A stretch of DNA of 64,000 bases from Streptomyces sp. NBC_01750 (GTDB taxonomy: Bacteria; Actinomycetota; Actinomycetes; Streptomycetales; Streptomycetaceae): NCBI RefSeq assembly GCF_035918095.1, contig NZ_CP109137.1:8124001-8188000 (forward strand), read 5' to 3'. Made by a program: the position numbers and the translations under genes. Shown here one piece after another: positions 42,934 to 50,627 of the stretch (position 1 is the stretch's first letter; each line of letters opens with the position of its first letter). A model generated the notes under the pieces. That model was not told the DNA's origin. It was given only the letters and a program-made list of their open reading frames with translations, and ran no database searches.

Positions 42934-44355
42934 GTGACAGAGACCGCACGTATACGGCCGTGCGCCGGCAACTCGACGACCGGCGTGGCGGCGCCGTCCA
43001 GGAAAGGCAGCGCCCCCGGCAGGCTCCCCGTTCTCGGCCATGCGATCCCCCTGCGGCGCCGTCCGCTGGAATTCCTGGTCGACCTGCCCGCGCACGGCGA
43101 TCTGGTCGAGATCCGTCTCGGCCCCAAGCGCGCCTACCTGGCCTGCCACCCCGAACTCGTACGGCAGGTCCTGCTGGACCCGCGCACCTACGACAAGGGC
43201 GGACCGCTGTTCGACAAGGTCCGACCGCTCGTGGGCAACGGCTTGTTCAGCTCGGCCTGGGCGGAACACCGATTACAGCGCCGACTGGTGCGGCCCGCCT
43301 TTCACCCCGGTCGGACGGCGTCGTACGTCGCCGTGATGTGCGAAGAGATAGGCGCCGTCCTCGGTTCGTGGCAGGAGGGCCATGCCATCGACCTCGGCGC
43401 CACGCTGCATGCGCTGACGGTCCGGGTCACCACGCGAACCTTGTTCTCCACCACGGTCGGTGGTCGGGTCGTTGCCGACGTACAGCACTGCCTGCCCATC
43501 ATCCTCCGCGGCATCTACCGGCGGATGACCGCGCCGGTCGGTCTCCTGGAGAGACTGCCCACCCCGGAGAACAGGCGATTCGAGCAGGCACGCAGGAGGC
43601 TGCGCGCCGTCATCGACGAGACGGTGCAGGGCTGCCGGCGCTCGGGGGCCGACAACGGGGACCTGCTGTCGACCCTGGTCGGTGCCCGGGACGAGGAGAG
43701 CGGTGAATGCTTCACCGATGACGACCTCCGTGACCAGGTCATGACCCTGCTGATCGCAGGTACCGAGACCACCGCGAGCGTCGTGGCATGGGCCTTCCAC
43801 CTGTTGAGTCACCACCCCGAGGTCGAAAAGCAGTTGCACGACGAAGCCGACCGCATCCTCGATGGCCGACTGCCCGTGTTCGCCGACCTGCCCGCCCTGG
43901 ACTACACCCGACGCCTCATCACCGAAACCCTTCGCCTCTACCCGCCCGCCTGGCTGCTCAGCCGGATGGTCACCGTCGAGACGGAACTCGCCGGGGAAAG
44001 GCTGAAACCGGGCGCGACCGTCCTGTACAGCCCCTACGTCCTCGGCCGCAATCCTGATCTCTTCCCCGATCCCGATCGCTTCGACCCCGATCGCTGGCTT
44101 CCCGAGCGGGCGGCATCAGTGCCGCGTGGCGCGATGGTGCCTTTCGGCGCCGGCAGCCGCAAATGCATCGGTGAGGCATTCGGCCTGGCCGAGGCGACCC
44201 TGGCCCTGGCAGCCATCAGTACGCGCTGGCAGCTCCGGCCCGTGCCCGGGACGACGATCCGCCCGAGGCCGGAAGCGGCCCTGGGCACCGGTCGCCTCTG
44301 CATGCTGCCCCGACCGCGACGCTTCGGGACAGGTCCGGGGCGCGCGAGTTCCTGA
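42934..44355 (+). CDS. Cytochrome P450 of the terpene cassette
   Basis: 473 residues from the GTG three bases after the terpene synthase stop. Motifs: I-helix LLIAGTETTASVV (about 270), K-helix ETLRLYPPAWL with ExxR, and the haem loop MVPFGAGSRKCIGEAFG, where Cys is the haem ligand. It resembles terpene-oxidising actinomycete P450s such as PtlI-type CYP183, and the RxxR-rich N-terminus has no membrane anchor. No ferredoxin gene is adjacent, so redox partners come from elsewhere. The codon for Leu114 is TTA, so translation depends on bldA tRNA. Confidence 0.9.
   Translation: MTETARIRPCAGNSTTGVAAPSRKGSAPGRLPVLGHAIPLRRRPLEFLVDLPAHGDLVEIRLGPKRAYLACHPELVRQVLLDPRTYDKGGPLFDKVRPLVGNGLFSSAWAEHRLQRRLVRPAFHPGRTASYVAVMCEEIGAVLGSWQEGHAIDLGATLHALTVRVTTRTLFSTTVGGRVVADVQHCLPIILRGIYRRMTAPVGLLERLPTPENRRFEQARRRLRAVIDETVQGCRRSGADNGDLLSTLVGARDEESGECFTDDDLRDQVMTLLIAGTETTASVVAWAFHLLSHHPEVEKQLHDEADRILDGRLPVFADLPALDYTRRLITETLRLYPPAWLLSRMVTVETELAGERLKPGATVLYSPYVLGRNPDLFPDPDRFDPDRWLPERAASVPRGAMVPFGAGSRKCIGEAFGLAEATLALAAISTRWQLRPVPGTTIRPRPEAALGTGRLCMLPRPRRFGTGPGRASS
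43273..43275 (+). other. In-frame TTA (bldA) codon in the P450
   Basis: Leu114 of the P450 is TTA, in frame with the GTG at 42934. Confidence 0.9.
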
Positions 44356-44425
44356 CGCCGAACCGCGGGAACGCCACCAACTGCGGAGAAGCGAAGTCGC
44401 CTTGCAGAGCTCGCCCGGCGGTGGC

Positions 44426-45238
44426 TCAGTCGGGGAACGTGCGGCTGGTGATCGTGAACAGGGCGCCGTTGGGGTCGCACACGGTCGCTGCCCGGCCCTC
44501 GGGAGTGTCGCGCTGCCCGAGAACCATGCCTCCGTTGCGGCGCACCGCCTCGCTGGTGGCGGTCACATCAGCGACGGGGAAGTGGACGTGCCAGCGCGGC
44601 CGGATCATGGGGTCCGGCGCGGTTTCGACCGCGCCGGAGCTGAGGCGGGCCACGATGTGCCCCTCCTGGCGGAGTACGACTTCCTCCTTCTCGTACTCGA
44701 CCTCGCAGCAGCCGGGGCGTTCGCATGCCCAGTCGAGGACCTGCCCGTAGAAGATCGCGGCATCGAACGCGTCCCGTGTCCGCAGACGCAGCCAGGCCGG
44801 CGCGTTCTTGCGCCAGCTCAGCCAGTCGGACACGAGCTGTCCTTCCCAGATCCCGAAGACGGCGCCGTCCCGGTCCGCGGCCAGCGCACCACGGCCGACG
44901 GGAAAGGTCAGCGGGCCCACCGCGACCGTGGCGCAGCGTTCCAGTATCCGCGCCGCGGTCTCGTCCGCGTCGGCGACCGCGAAATACGGCGTCCAGCCGG
45001 ACGGCGCCCGCAGAGCGGGCTCGGGTGAGCCGAGGCCGGCAACCGGCATGTCATCGAGCATGGCGGTACTGAACTGGTCCCCGAGTTTGGCCCGCCGGAA
45101 TTGCCATCCGAGTACCGCGCCGTAGAAGGCCTGCGCTTCTGACAGGTCGCGCGCCAGCAGGGTGATCCAGCAGGGCGCGCCATACACATCGTGGCTCGAC
45201 GTCGTGTCAGACGCCGCCGGTGTCGTTTCCTTGTCCAT
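44426..45238 (-). CDS. Two-domain VOC (glyoxalase/bleomycin resistance) protein, paralogue 1
   Basis: 270 residues from the ATG at 45238, or 271 from the GTG just before it. Two VOC domains: residues about 20-135 (APCWITLLARDLSEAQAFYGAVLGWQF, WTPYFAVADADETAA) and 140-265 (LRLRTRDAFDAAIFYGQVLDWA, WHVHFPVADVTATSEAVRRNGG). Each has the beta-alpha-beta-beta-beta pattern; a PGCCEVEYE stretch contributes possible metal or disulphide Cys. Such proteins bind metals and act on, or sequester, small electrophiles or antibiotics. The close paralogue at 54483-55295 lies on the other side of gvp2. Function unknown. Confidence 0.85.
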   Translation of the reverse strand: MDKETTPAASDTTSSHDVYGAPCWITLLARDLSEAQAFYGAVLGWQFRRAKLGDQFSTAMLDDMPVAGLGSPEPALRAPSGWTPYFAVADADETAARILERCATVAVGPLTFPVGRGALAADRDGAVFGIWEGQLVSDWLSWRKNAPAWLRLRTRDAFDAAIFYGQVLDWACERPGCCEVEYEKEEVVLRQEGHIVARLSSGAVETAPDPMIRPRWHVHFPVADVTATSEAVRRNGGMVLGQRDTPEGRAATVCDPNGALFTITSRTFPD

Positions 45239-45508
45239 CACACTCAGCGTCCCGGTCCAGTAGGGGCATACCGGCAGAATATCCCTGTCCCACTTCGCTC
45301 ACGCACGGCGTCGGCACGGTCACTCGTTGGGGTCGGCGCCGCTGCCACGTCACCCGGGTGGTAAAGCAGGTCGCGCTCGGTCGCCGGGTCGCCGGGGAGT
45401 CGACGCCGACCGCGGCCCTCGGCCGTGGCCGGTCTGAAACAGAGACTGCCGAGCCGCGCACCTGCGGGGTCGGCCGACTTCGTGCCCGACGTTCTCGACG
45501 GCTTCCGG
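45239..45508. other. Gene-free gap, 270 bp
   Basis: No ORF with protein-like composition and no clear hairpin or palindrome was found here. It presumably holds the promoter of the minus-strand VOC gene (start 45238). Confidence 0.4.
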
Positions 45509-46534
45509 TCAGGAGGCCGGGCCCACGCGGGACCCGGTCCAGTCGAGCAGGTCAGCCGCGTTCCAGGTATTGATCACTCGGTCCGCGGGCACCTCGCACT
45601 CCTCGGCCCGGGCACAGCCGATGATCTGCCAGTCGAGCTGCCCCGGGGCGTGTGCGTCCGTGTCGACGGCGAAGAAGGTTCCGGCAGCCACCGCTCGGCG
45701 CAGCAGGCGTTTGGGGGGATCCCGTCGCTCGGGCCGGCTGTTGATCTCCACGGCTGTGCCGTGGGCGGCGCAGGCCGCGAAGACCTCTTCCGCGTCGAAC
45801 TGTGACTCGGGTCGTTTCTTGTCCGAGACGAGTCGGCCCGTGCAGTGGCCCAACACATCGGCCAAGGGGTTCTGAACCGCCTTGACCAGCCGCCGTGTCA
45901 TTGCCGCCGACTCCATGCGCAGCTCCGAGTGGACCGAGACGACCACGAGATCCAGCTGATCCAGCAGCTCCGGCTCCTGGTCGAGGGAGCCGTCCGACAG
46001 GATGTCGCACTCGATGCCGGTCAGCAGCCGGAAGGGGGGCCACCGCCTGTTGAGCTCCGCCACGACCTCCAACTGCTCACGCAGCCGCTCGGCGGACAGC
46101 CCTTTCGCGACGGTCAGCCGCGGAGAGTGGTCGGTGAGAGCGGCCCACTCGTGGCCCAGGGCGATCGCCGCCCGCCCCATCGCCTCGATGGGGCTGCCAC
46201 CGTCCGACCAGTCCGAATGCAGATGGCAGTCGCCCCGCAGCAGGGAACGCAGCCCTGTCCCGCCCTCGGCAAGCGGCCTGGACGCCTCGTCCTCCAGCCG
46301 CTGAAGGTAGCGCGGTACCTCTTGAGACAGCGCCTCACGTACGACACCCGCCGTCTTCGGGCCGATGCCCTTGACGGCTTCAAGTGACCCCGCCTCCGCG
46401 CGTCGGCGGATCTCGTCATCGGGCATCTGAGCCAGGACGGCGGCTGCGGTGCGAAAGGCGCGGACCCGGTAGGTCTCGGCGAGGGAGCGCTCCAGCAGGA
46501 ACGCGATCCGTTCCAGCGCCTCCACGGGGTGCAT
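45509..46534 (-). CDS. PHP-domain phosphoesterase
   Basis: 341 residues from the ATG at 46534 with GAAGGAG upstream. N-terminal 90 residues (LERIAFLLERSLAETYRVRAFRTAAAVL, then VKGIGPKTAGVVREAL) form a helix-hairpin-helix segment like that of DNA polymerase X. The PHP domain carries metal ligands HLHSDWSDG, LTDHSP, GIECDIL, HSEL, GHC, EINSRPER and DTDAHAP. The polymerase catalytic domain of PolX is absent. PHP proteins hydrolyse phosphoesters or act as 3'-5' exonucleases; the HhH part suggests nucleic acid binding. It is divergent from the gvp2 cluster and follows a small membrane protein on the same strand. Confidence 0.87.
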   Translation of the reverse strand: MHPVEALERIAFLLERSLAETYRVRAFRTAAAVLAQMPDDEIRRRAEAGSLEAVKGIGPKTAGVVREALSQEVPRYLQRLEDEASRPLAEGGTGLRSLLRGDCHLHSDWSDGGSPIEAMGRAAIALGHEWAALTDHSPRLTVAKGLSAERLREQLEVVAELNRRWPPFRLLTGIECDILSDGSLDQEPELLDQLDLVVVSVHSELRMESAAMTRRLVKAVQNPLADVLGHCTGRLVSDKKRPESQFDAEEVFAACAAHGTAVEINSRPERRDPPKRLLRRAVAAGTFFAVDTDAHAPGQLDWQIIGCARAEECEVPADRVINTWNAADLLDWTGSRVGPAS

Positions 46535-46592
46535 CTCGGCTCCTTCGCACCGTGACGGCCACCTCGGAGCCGGGCGCGGGGCACTACCCGCG

Positions 46593-46790
46593 TCACTGGC
46601 GGTGGCCGGCCGCTCCTTCCACTGTCGCCCCTTCGACAAGCGAGAGCACGCCGGGCGGCCCCACGCGGCGGCCGGTCGCGTACTCGACGCTCGCCGCCTC
46701 CTGCGGTGGCAGCAGCAGTTCTTCAAGGCGGCCGAGTGCCAGGCCGATGCCCAGCATCGCCATCGGAACGAGCACGGCGATGAGCTCCAT
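46593..46790 (-). CDS. Small single-pass membrane protein
   Basis: 65 residues from the ATG at 46790 with AGGAAA upstream. It has one hydrophobic segment at residues 1-20 (MELIAVLVPMAMLGIGLALG), then RLEELLLPPQEA and a low-complexity C-terminus. Small proteins of this kind are common in Streptomyces and have no assigned function. It is divergent from gvpO2, 144 bp away, and precedes the PHP gene by 58 bp on the same strand. Confidence 0.65.
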   Translation of the reverse strand: MELIAVLVPMAMLGIGLALGRLEELLLPPQEAASVEYATGRRVGPPGVLSLVEGATVEGAAGHRQ

Positions 46791-46934
46791 GCCATTTCCT
46801 GGGAACTGTGCTCCGGGTTCCCTCTCCCTTCCCGGCCAGCCTCCAAACATTTTCGCCATCGCCAATTCGGCACCATTCCTCGCGAGTTGATGTTTGAAGT
46901 TGCCCAGACGTGCAACCCGCAGCAGGGAGGAGCC

Positions 46935-47261
46935 ATGGCGAATACATCAGAGAACACCCCGAAATCAGAGAACACACCGAAGAGGAACGGGAATGCGGCG
47001 GACAGGCCGGGCCCGATGGAGCTGCTGCGCCAGGCGCGTGCCCAGCTGACGGAACTCACCGGCATGGAGGTCGAATCGGTCTCGTCGTTCGTCCAGACCG
47101 AGGACGGCTGGTCGTTGGAGGTCGAGGTGCTCGAACTGGCCCGCGTCCCCGCGACGACAAGCCTCCTGGCGACGTACGAGGTGACCCTCGACGCCCAGGG
47201 CGAGCTGACCGGCTACCGACGCGTTCGCCGCTACGAGCGCGGCAGGGCCGACCCCAGATAG
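46935..47261 (+). CDS. gvpO: Gas vesicle protein GvpO (cluster 2)
   Basis: 108 residues from the ATG at 46935 with GGGAGGAG directly upstream. After a polar N-terminus (SENTPKSENTPKRNG) the GvpO domain runs ELLRQARAQLTELTGMEVES, then GWSLEVEVLELARVPATTSLLATYEVTLD and a Arg-rich end. It is diverged from the cluster 1 copy, so the duplication is old. First gene of gvp2, 80 bp before gvpA, with the divergent small membrane gene upstream. Confidence 0.9.
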   Translation: MANTSENTPKSENTPKRNGNAADRPGPMELLRQARAQLTELTGMEVESVSSFVQTEDGWSLEVEVLELARVPATTSLLATYEVTLDAQGELTGYRRVRRYERGRADPR

Positions 47262-47341
47262 CAGGTACGCCGCGCACCCGACCGACAGCCGAGAACCCGA
47301 CAGCGCCGAGAACCGACAACCGAGAAAGGAGGCTGGCACCG

Positions 47342-47764
47342 ATGACCGTTGTGCCGGCACAGCAAAGCAGGGGTGGAGGCAGCAGTGGCCTCTACGACGT
47401 CCTGGAACTCGTACTCGACCGTGGGCTCGTCATTGACGCCTTCATACGGGTCTCCCTCGTAGGAATCGAGATCCTGAAGATCGATATCCGGATCGTGGTC
47501 GCCAGCGTCGACACGTATCTGCGCTTCGCGGAGGCGTGCAACCGGCTCGACCTCGAGGCCGGGCCGCGCAAGGACCCGGGTCTGCCCGACTTGGTCGGAG
47601 AGATCACGGAGTCCGGAGCGCGCGGCAAGTCCAAAGGCGTGCTGGAAGGCGCCGCGGAGAAGATCTCGGACTCGTTCCGGCAGGGCCGTGATGAGGAGAA
47701 GGCCGAATCCAGGCCGCGCACCAGGCGCACGACGTCCCGCGCAAAGAAGGAGGAGACGGAGTGA
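47342..47764 (+). CDS. gvpA: Gas vesicle structural protein GvpA (cluster 2)
   Basis: 140 residues from an ATG with AAAGGAGG upstream. Core: LYDVLELVLDRGLVIDAFIR, VSLVGIEILKIDIRIVVASVDTY, FAEACNRLDLE, at about residues 17-75. The remaining 65 residues form a charged extension (SGARGKSKGVLEGAAEKISD, then RRTTSRAKKEETE), again far longer than cyanobacterial GvpA but different in sequence from the cluster 1 tail. Its stop overlaps the gvpF start (GTGA). Confidence 0.92.
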   Translation: MTVVPAQQSRGGGSSGLYDVLELVLDRGLVIDAFIRVSLVGIEILKIDIRIVVASVDTYLRFAEACNRLDLEAGPRKDPGLPDLVGEITESGARGKSKGVLEGAAEKISDSFRQGRDEEKAESRPRTRRTTSRAKKEETE

Positions 47765-48477
47765 GTACGTACGTCTATGGCATCGCACGGAGCTCGCACC
47801 CGAGCCTCCCGGAGACGGCGACCGGGGTGGGCAACCCGCCGCGGCCCGTACGCGCCCTGAGGCAGGGCAAGCTCCTGGCTCTGGTCAGCGATGCGCCCGA
47901 AGACCTGAAGCCCAAGCGGCGCGATCTGCTGGCGCATCAGAACGTGCTGCGCGAGGCGGGCGAGGAGGGCACCGTACTGCCCCTGCGCTTCGGTGGCATC
48001 TCGCCGGACGACGAGACACTGACAGCCGTGCTCGCCGAACGTGAGGACCACTACCTGGACCGGCTGCGCGCACTGGACGGCAAGGCCGAGTACAACGTCA
48101 AGGCAACACACGACGAAGACGCTGTCCTGCACCGGGTGCTCGCCGACGACCCCGGACTGCGGGCCATGGCTGAGGCCGGCCGAACCGCCGAGGGCGGTTC
48201 GCAAGAGCAGAAGGTACAGCTCGGCGAGCGCATCGCGGCCGCCGTGCAGCTGCGCGAGGCCCTGGACGCCGATCTGGTGCGGGCGACGCTCGAAGGATCG
48301 ACCGAGGAAGTGAGCGCCGGACCGCAGAGCACCGGATGGCTGACGAACCTCTCCTTCCTCGTGATTCGCGAACGCGGTGCCGAATTCCTGAACGCCGTCG
48401 ACGAGCTGCGCCTGCAACAGCCACACCTGGCACTGACCGTGACCGGGCCCCTTCCTCCGTACAGCTTCGTGGAGTGA
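47761..48477 (+). CDS. gvpF: Gas vesicle protein GvpF (cluster 2)
   Basis: 238 residues from a GTG overlapping the gvpA stop. GvpFL domain: TYVYGIARSSH, ALRQGKLLALVSDAPEDL, RRDLLAHQNVLREAG, GTVLPLRFGGISPDDE, WLTNLSFLVIRERG and TGPLPPYSFVE at the end. Shares the RRDLLAHQ and LPxRFG motifs with GvpF of cluster 1. Confidence 0.9.
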   Translation: MSTYVYGIARSSHPSLPETATGVGNPPRPVRALRQGKLLALVSDAPEDLKPKRRDLLAHQNVLREAGEEGTVLPLRFGGISPDDETLTAVLAEREDHYLDRLRALDGKAEYNVKATHDEDAVLHRVLADDPGLRAMAEAGRTAEGGSQEQKVQLGERIAAAVQLREALDADLVRATLEGSTEEVSAGPQSTGWLTNLSFLVIRERGAEFLNAVDELRLQQPHLALTVTGPLPPYSFVE

Positions 48478-48480
48478 GCG

Positions 48481-48726
48481 ATGGGGCTGCTCGGAGAACT
48501 TTTGCTGCTGCCTGCCGCACCCCTGCGTGGCACCGCCTGGGTGCTGCAGCAGGTCGTGGACGAGGCGGAACGGCAGTACTACGACCCGTCGGCCATACAG
48601 GGCGAACTCGCCCGTCTCGCAGAGCAGTTTGATGCGGGCGATATCGACGAGGCCGAATTCGACCGCCGCGAGGACGAACTCCTCGAGCGGCTGCAGATCA
48701 TGCAGAACAGAGAGCAGAAGCAATGA
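48481..48726 (+). CDS. gvpG: Gas vesicle protein GvpG (cluster 2)
   Basis: 81 residues starting MGLLGELLLLPAAPLRGTAW, then RLAEQFDAGDIDEAEFDRREDELLERL, the GvpG hydrophobic start and charged helix. ATG three bases after gvpF; stop overlaps the gvpY start (ATGA). Confidence 0.9.
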   Translation: MGLLGELLLLPAAPLRGTAWVLQQVVDEAERQYYDPSAIQGELARLAEQFDAGDIDEAEFDRREDELLERLQIMQNREQKQ

Positions 48727-49283
48727 ACAGCTTGAACAACCGGCTGGTGATGGGCCTCGCCGTGGGCGCCGGGTATGTGCTCGGGCGCACCAAAAAGGCG
48801 AAGCTGGCATTCGCCATCGGCACGATGGTGGCCGGCAAGCGGCTGCAATTGAGTCCGAGAGCGCTCGGCGACCTCGTTACCCAACAGCTGCAGAGCAACC
48901 CGCAGTTCAAGGCGATCGGCGACCAACTGCGGGAGGACCTGCGCGGGGTGGGCAGGGCGGCGACCGGAGCGCTGGTCAACCGGCAGCTCGAAGGAATGGC
49001 CGACCGGCTGCACGAGCGGACGTTGAGCGTGCAGGACCGAATCTACGACGCTGACTCCGATGTGCATGGTGAGGACGAGGCCGATCAGGACCTGGAGGAG
49101 GACGAGGAGAAGCGGGAGCCTCAGGAACGGGCCAAGGCGGAAGAACCGGCGAAGAAGACGGCGAAGAAGACAGCGCCCACACGCAGGAGCCCGGCCAAGA
49201 AGGCGGCCGGGACCGGCCGGCGCACCACAAAGCAGGCTGCTGCCAAGAAGGCAACCTCGAGGGGAGGCCGTAGCAGTGGCTGA
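48723..49283 (+). CDS. gvpY: Gas vesicle-associated protein GvpY (cluster 2)
   Basis: 186 residues, ATG overlapping the gvpG stop. Domain part to about residue 115: [24 protein letters not shown] with the same VLGRTKK motif as cluster 1, then LVTQQLQSNPQFKAIGDQLREDL. A short acidic stretch (EDEADQDLEEDEEK) and a short basic tail (AKKTAKKTAPTRRSPAKKAAG) follow. The charge blocks are thus conserved in order but much shorter than in GvpY of cluster 1. Confidence 0.88.
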   Translation: MNSLNNRLVMGLAVGAGYVLGRTKKAKLAFAIGTMVAGKRLQLSPRALGDLVTQQLQSNPQFKAIGDQLREDLRGVGRAATGALVNRQLEGMADRLHERTLSVQDRIYDADSDVHGEDEADQDLEEDEEKREPQERAKAEEPAKKTAKKTAPTRRSPAKKAAGTGRRTTKQAAAKKATSRGGRSSG

Positions 49284-50292
49284 GAAACAGAGCCTGCTGA
49301 GCGCAGACAACCCCGCTGCTCAGAGACTGAAAGAGGAGCTGCAGAGTTATCTGGCCGTGCAGGCCCAGCGGAAGATGACGGCGGTCGGCCGCACCCTCGG
49401 CCGTACCACGGTCAAGCTCAACGACATCGCGGAGGGCCACAGCCCCGGCCTCGCCAAGCTGGCCCTGGAAGGCGGCCGCAAGGCCGCCCAGGGCAAGGGC
49501 CCGCTCCGCAGCGCAGTCGAACTGGGGGCCTCGCGGATCAAGGCGAATCTCACCCAGACCCTCAAGGGCTTCGGCGGAAAGCGCAAGAAGGCCAGGGGAG
49601 GGAGCAAACCGGTCGTCATCATGGAGACCGTCGATGTCGGAGTCCCGGTACGCGAGGCCTACGACCAGTGGTCACTTTTCCAGGACTTCTCCACGTTCAC
49701 CAAGGGCGTCAAGAGCGTGAGCATCGCCGACGACGTGACATCGGACTGGCAGTTGAAGGTCTTCTGGTCGAGCCGTAGCTGGCAGGCCCACATCACCGAG
49801 CAGATACCGGACACCCGCATCCAGTGGACGTCGCAGGGCGCCAAAGGAAGCGCGAACGGTGTCGTCACCTTCCATCCATTGGGCGAGAACCTGACCCGGG
49901 TGCTGCTTGTCCTGGAGTACTACCCCAAGGGGCTGTTCGAGAAGACGGGCAACATCTGGCGTGCCCAGGGCCGGCGCGCCCGGCTCGATCTGAAGAACTT
50001 CGCCCGCCATATTTCGCTGCGCGGTGAGGCGGAAGACGGGTGGCGGGGCGAGATCCGGGACGGCGAGGTGGTGCGCCCCGACGACGAGGCCGTACCCGAT
50101 GAGCCGGACGAGCAGGGCGAGCCGGACGAGGCGGACCTGTACGAGGACGACGCGGAGGACGCAGCGGAGGAGGAGCCGGAAGAGGAGTACGAATACGAGA
50201 CCGACGACGAGGCCGACGACAAGGACCAGGGCATGGCCGAGGAAGAAGACGAGGCCGTGTCCGCCCGGACCGGCAACGGCGGCCGCCGATGA
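49276..50292 (+). CDS. gvpZ: Gas vesicle-associated SRPBCC protein GvpZ (cluster 2)
   Basis: 338 residues from the GTG at 49276, with GGGGAGG upstream and an 8-bp overlap with gvpY. N-terminal helix and Lys-rich linker, SRPBCC domain at about residues 115-255 (TVDVGVPVREAYDQWSLFQD, FSTFTKGVKSVSI, EYYPKGLFEKTGNIWRAQGRRA), and an acidic C-terminal tail of Glu/Asp ([18 protein letters not shown]). The same three-part layout as GvpZ of cluster 1. The stop overlaps the gvpJ start (ATGA). Confidence 0.87.
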   Translation: MAEKQSLLSADNPAAQRLKEELQSYLAVQAQRKMTAVGRTLGRTTVKLNDIAEGHSPGLAKLALEGGRKAAQGKGPLRSAVELGASRIKANLTQTLKGFGGKRKKARGGSKPVVIMETVDVGVPVREAYDQWSLFQDFSTFTKGVKSVSIADDVTSDWQLKVFWSSRSWQAHITEQIPDTRIQWTSQGAKGSANGVVTFHPLGENLTRVLLVLEYYPKGLFEKTGNIWRAQGRRARLDLKNFARHISLRGEAEDGWRGEIRDGEVVRPDDEAVPDEPDEQGEPDEADLYEDDAEDAAEEEPEEEYEYETDDEADDKDQGMAEEEDEAVSARTGNGGRR

Positions 50293-50627
50293 CCACGGCA
50301 AGCAGGCTCCCAGATCCCTATGGCGGTTCCAGCGGCGCGAATCTCGCCGACATCCTTGAGCGCGTGCTCGACAAGGGAATCGTGATCGCGGGCGACATCC
50401 GCATCAATCTCCTGGACATCGAGCTTCTGACGATCAAACTCCGCCTGATCGTCGCCTCCGTCGACAAGGCCAAGGAAATGGGAATCGACTGGTGGGAGGA
50501 CGACCCCGCGCTCTCCTCCGGTGCCCGTCGCCGCGAACTGGCGGAGGAGAACGAGCGATTGCAGCGCCGTATCGCGGAACTCGAATCGTCCGATCGAACA
50601 GGTGAGGACCGCAAGGAGTCGGCATGA
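50289..50627 (+). CDS. gvpJ: Gas vesicle protein GvpJ (cluster 2)
   Basis: 112 residues. GvpA-like core LADILERVLDKGIVIAGDIR, INLLDIELLTIKLRLIVASVDKAKE, then IDWWEDDPALSS and a coiled C-terminal helix (ENERLQRRIAELE). Nearly the same as GvpJ of cluster 1 in the core. Translationally coupled (ATGA) to gvpZ and gvpL. Confidence 0.9.
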   Translation: MTTASRLPDPYGGSSGANLADILERVLDKGIVIAGDIRINLLDIELLTIKLRLIVASVDKAKEMGIDWWEDDPALSSGARRRELAEENERLQRRIAELESSDRTGEDRKESA

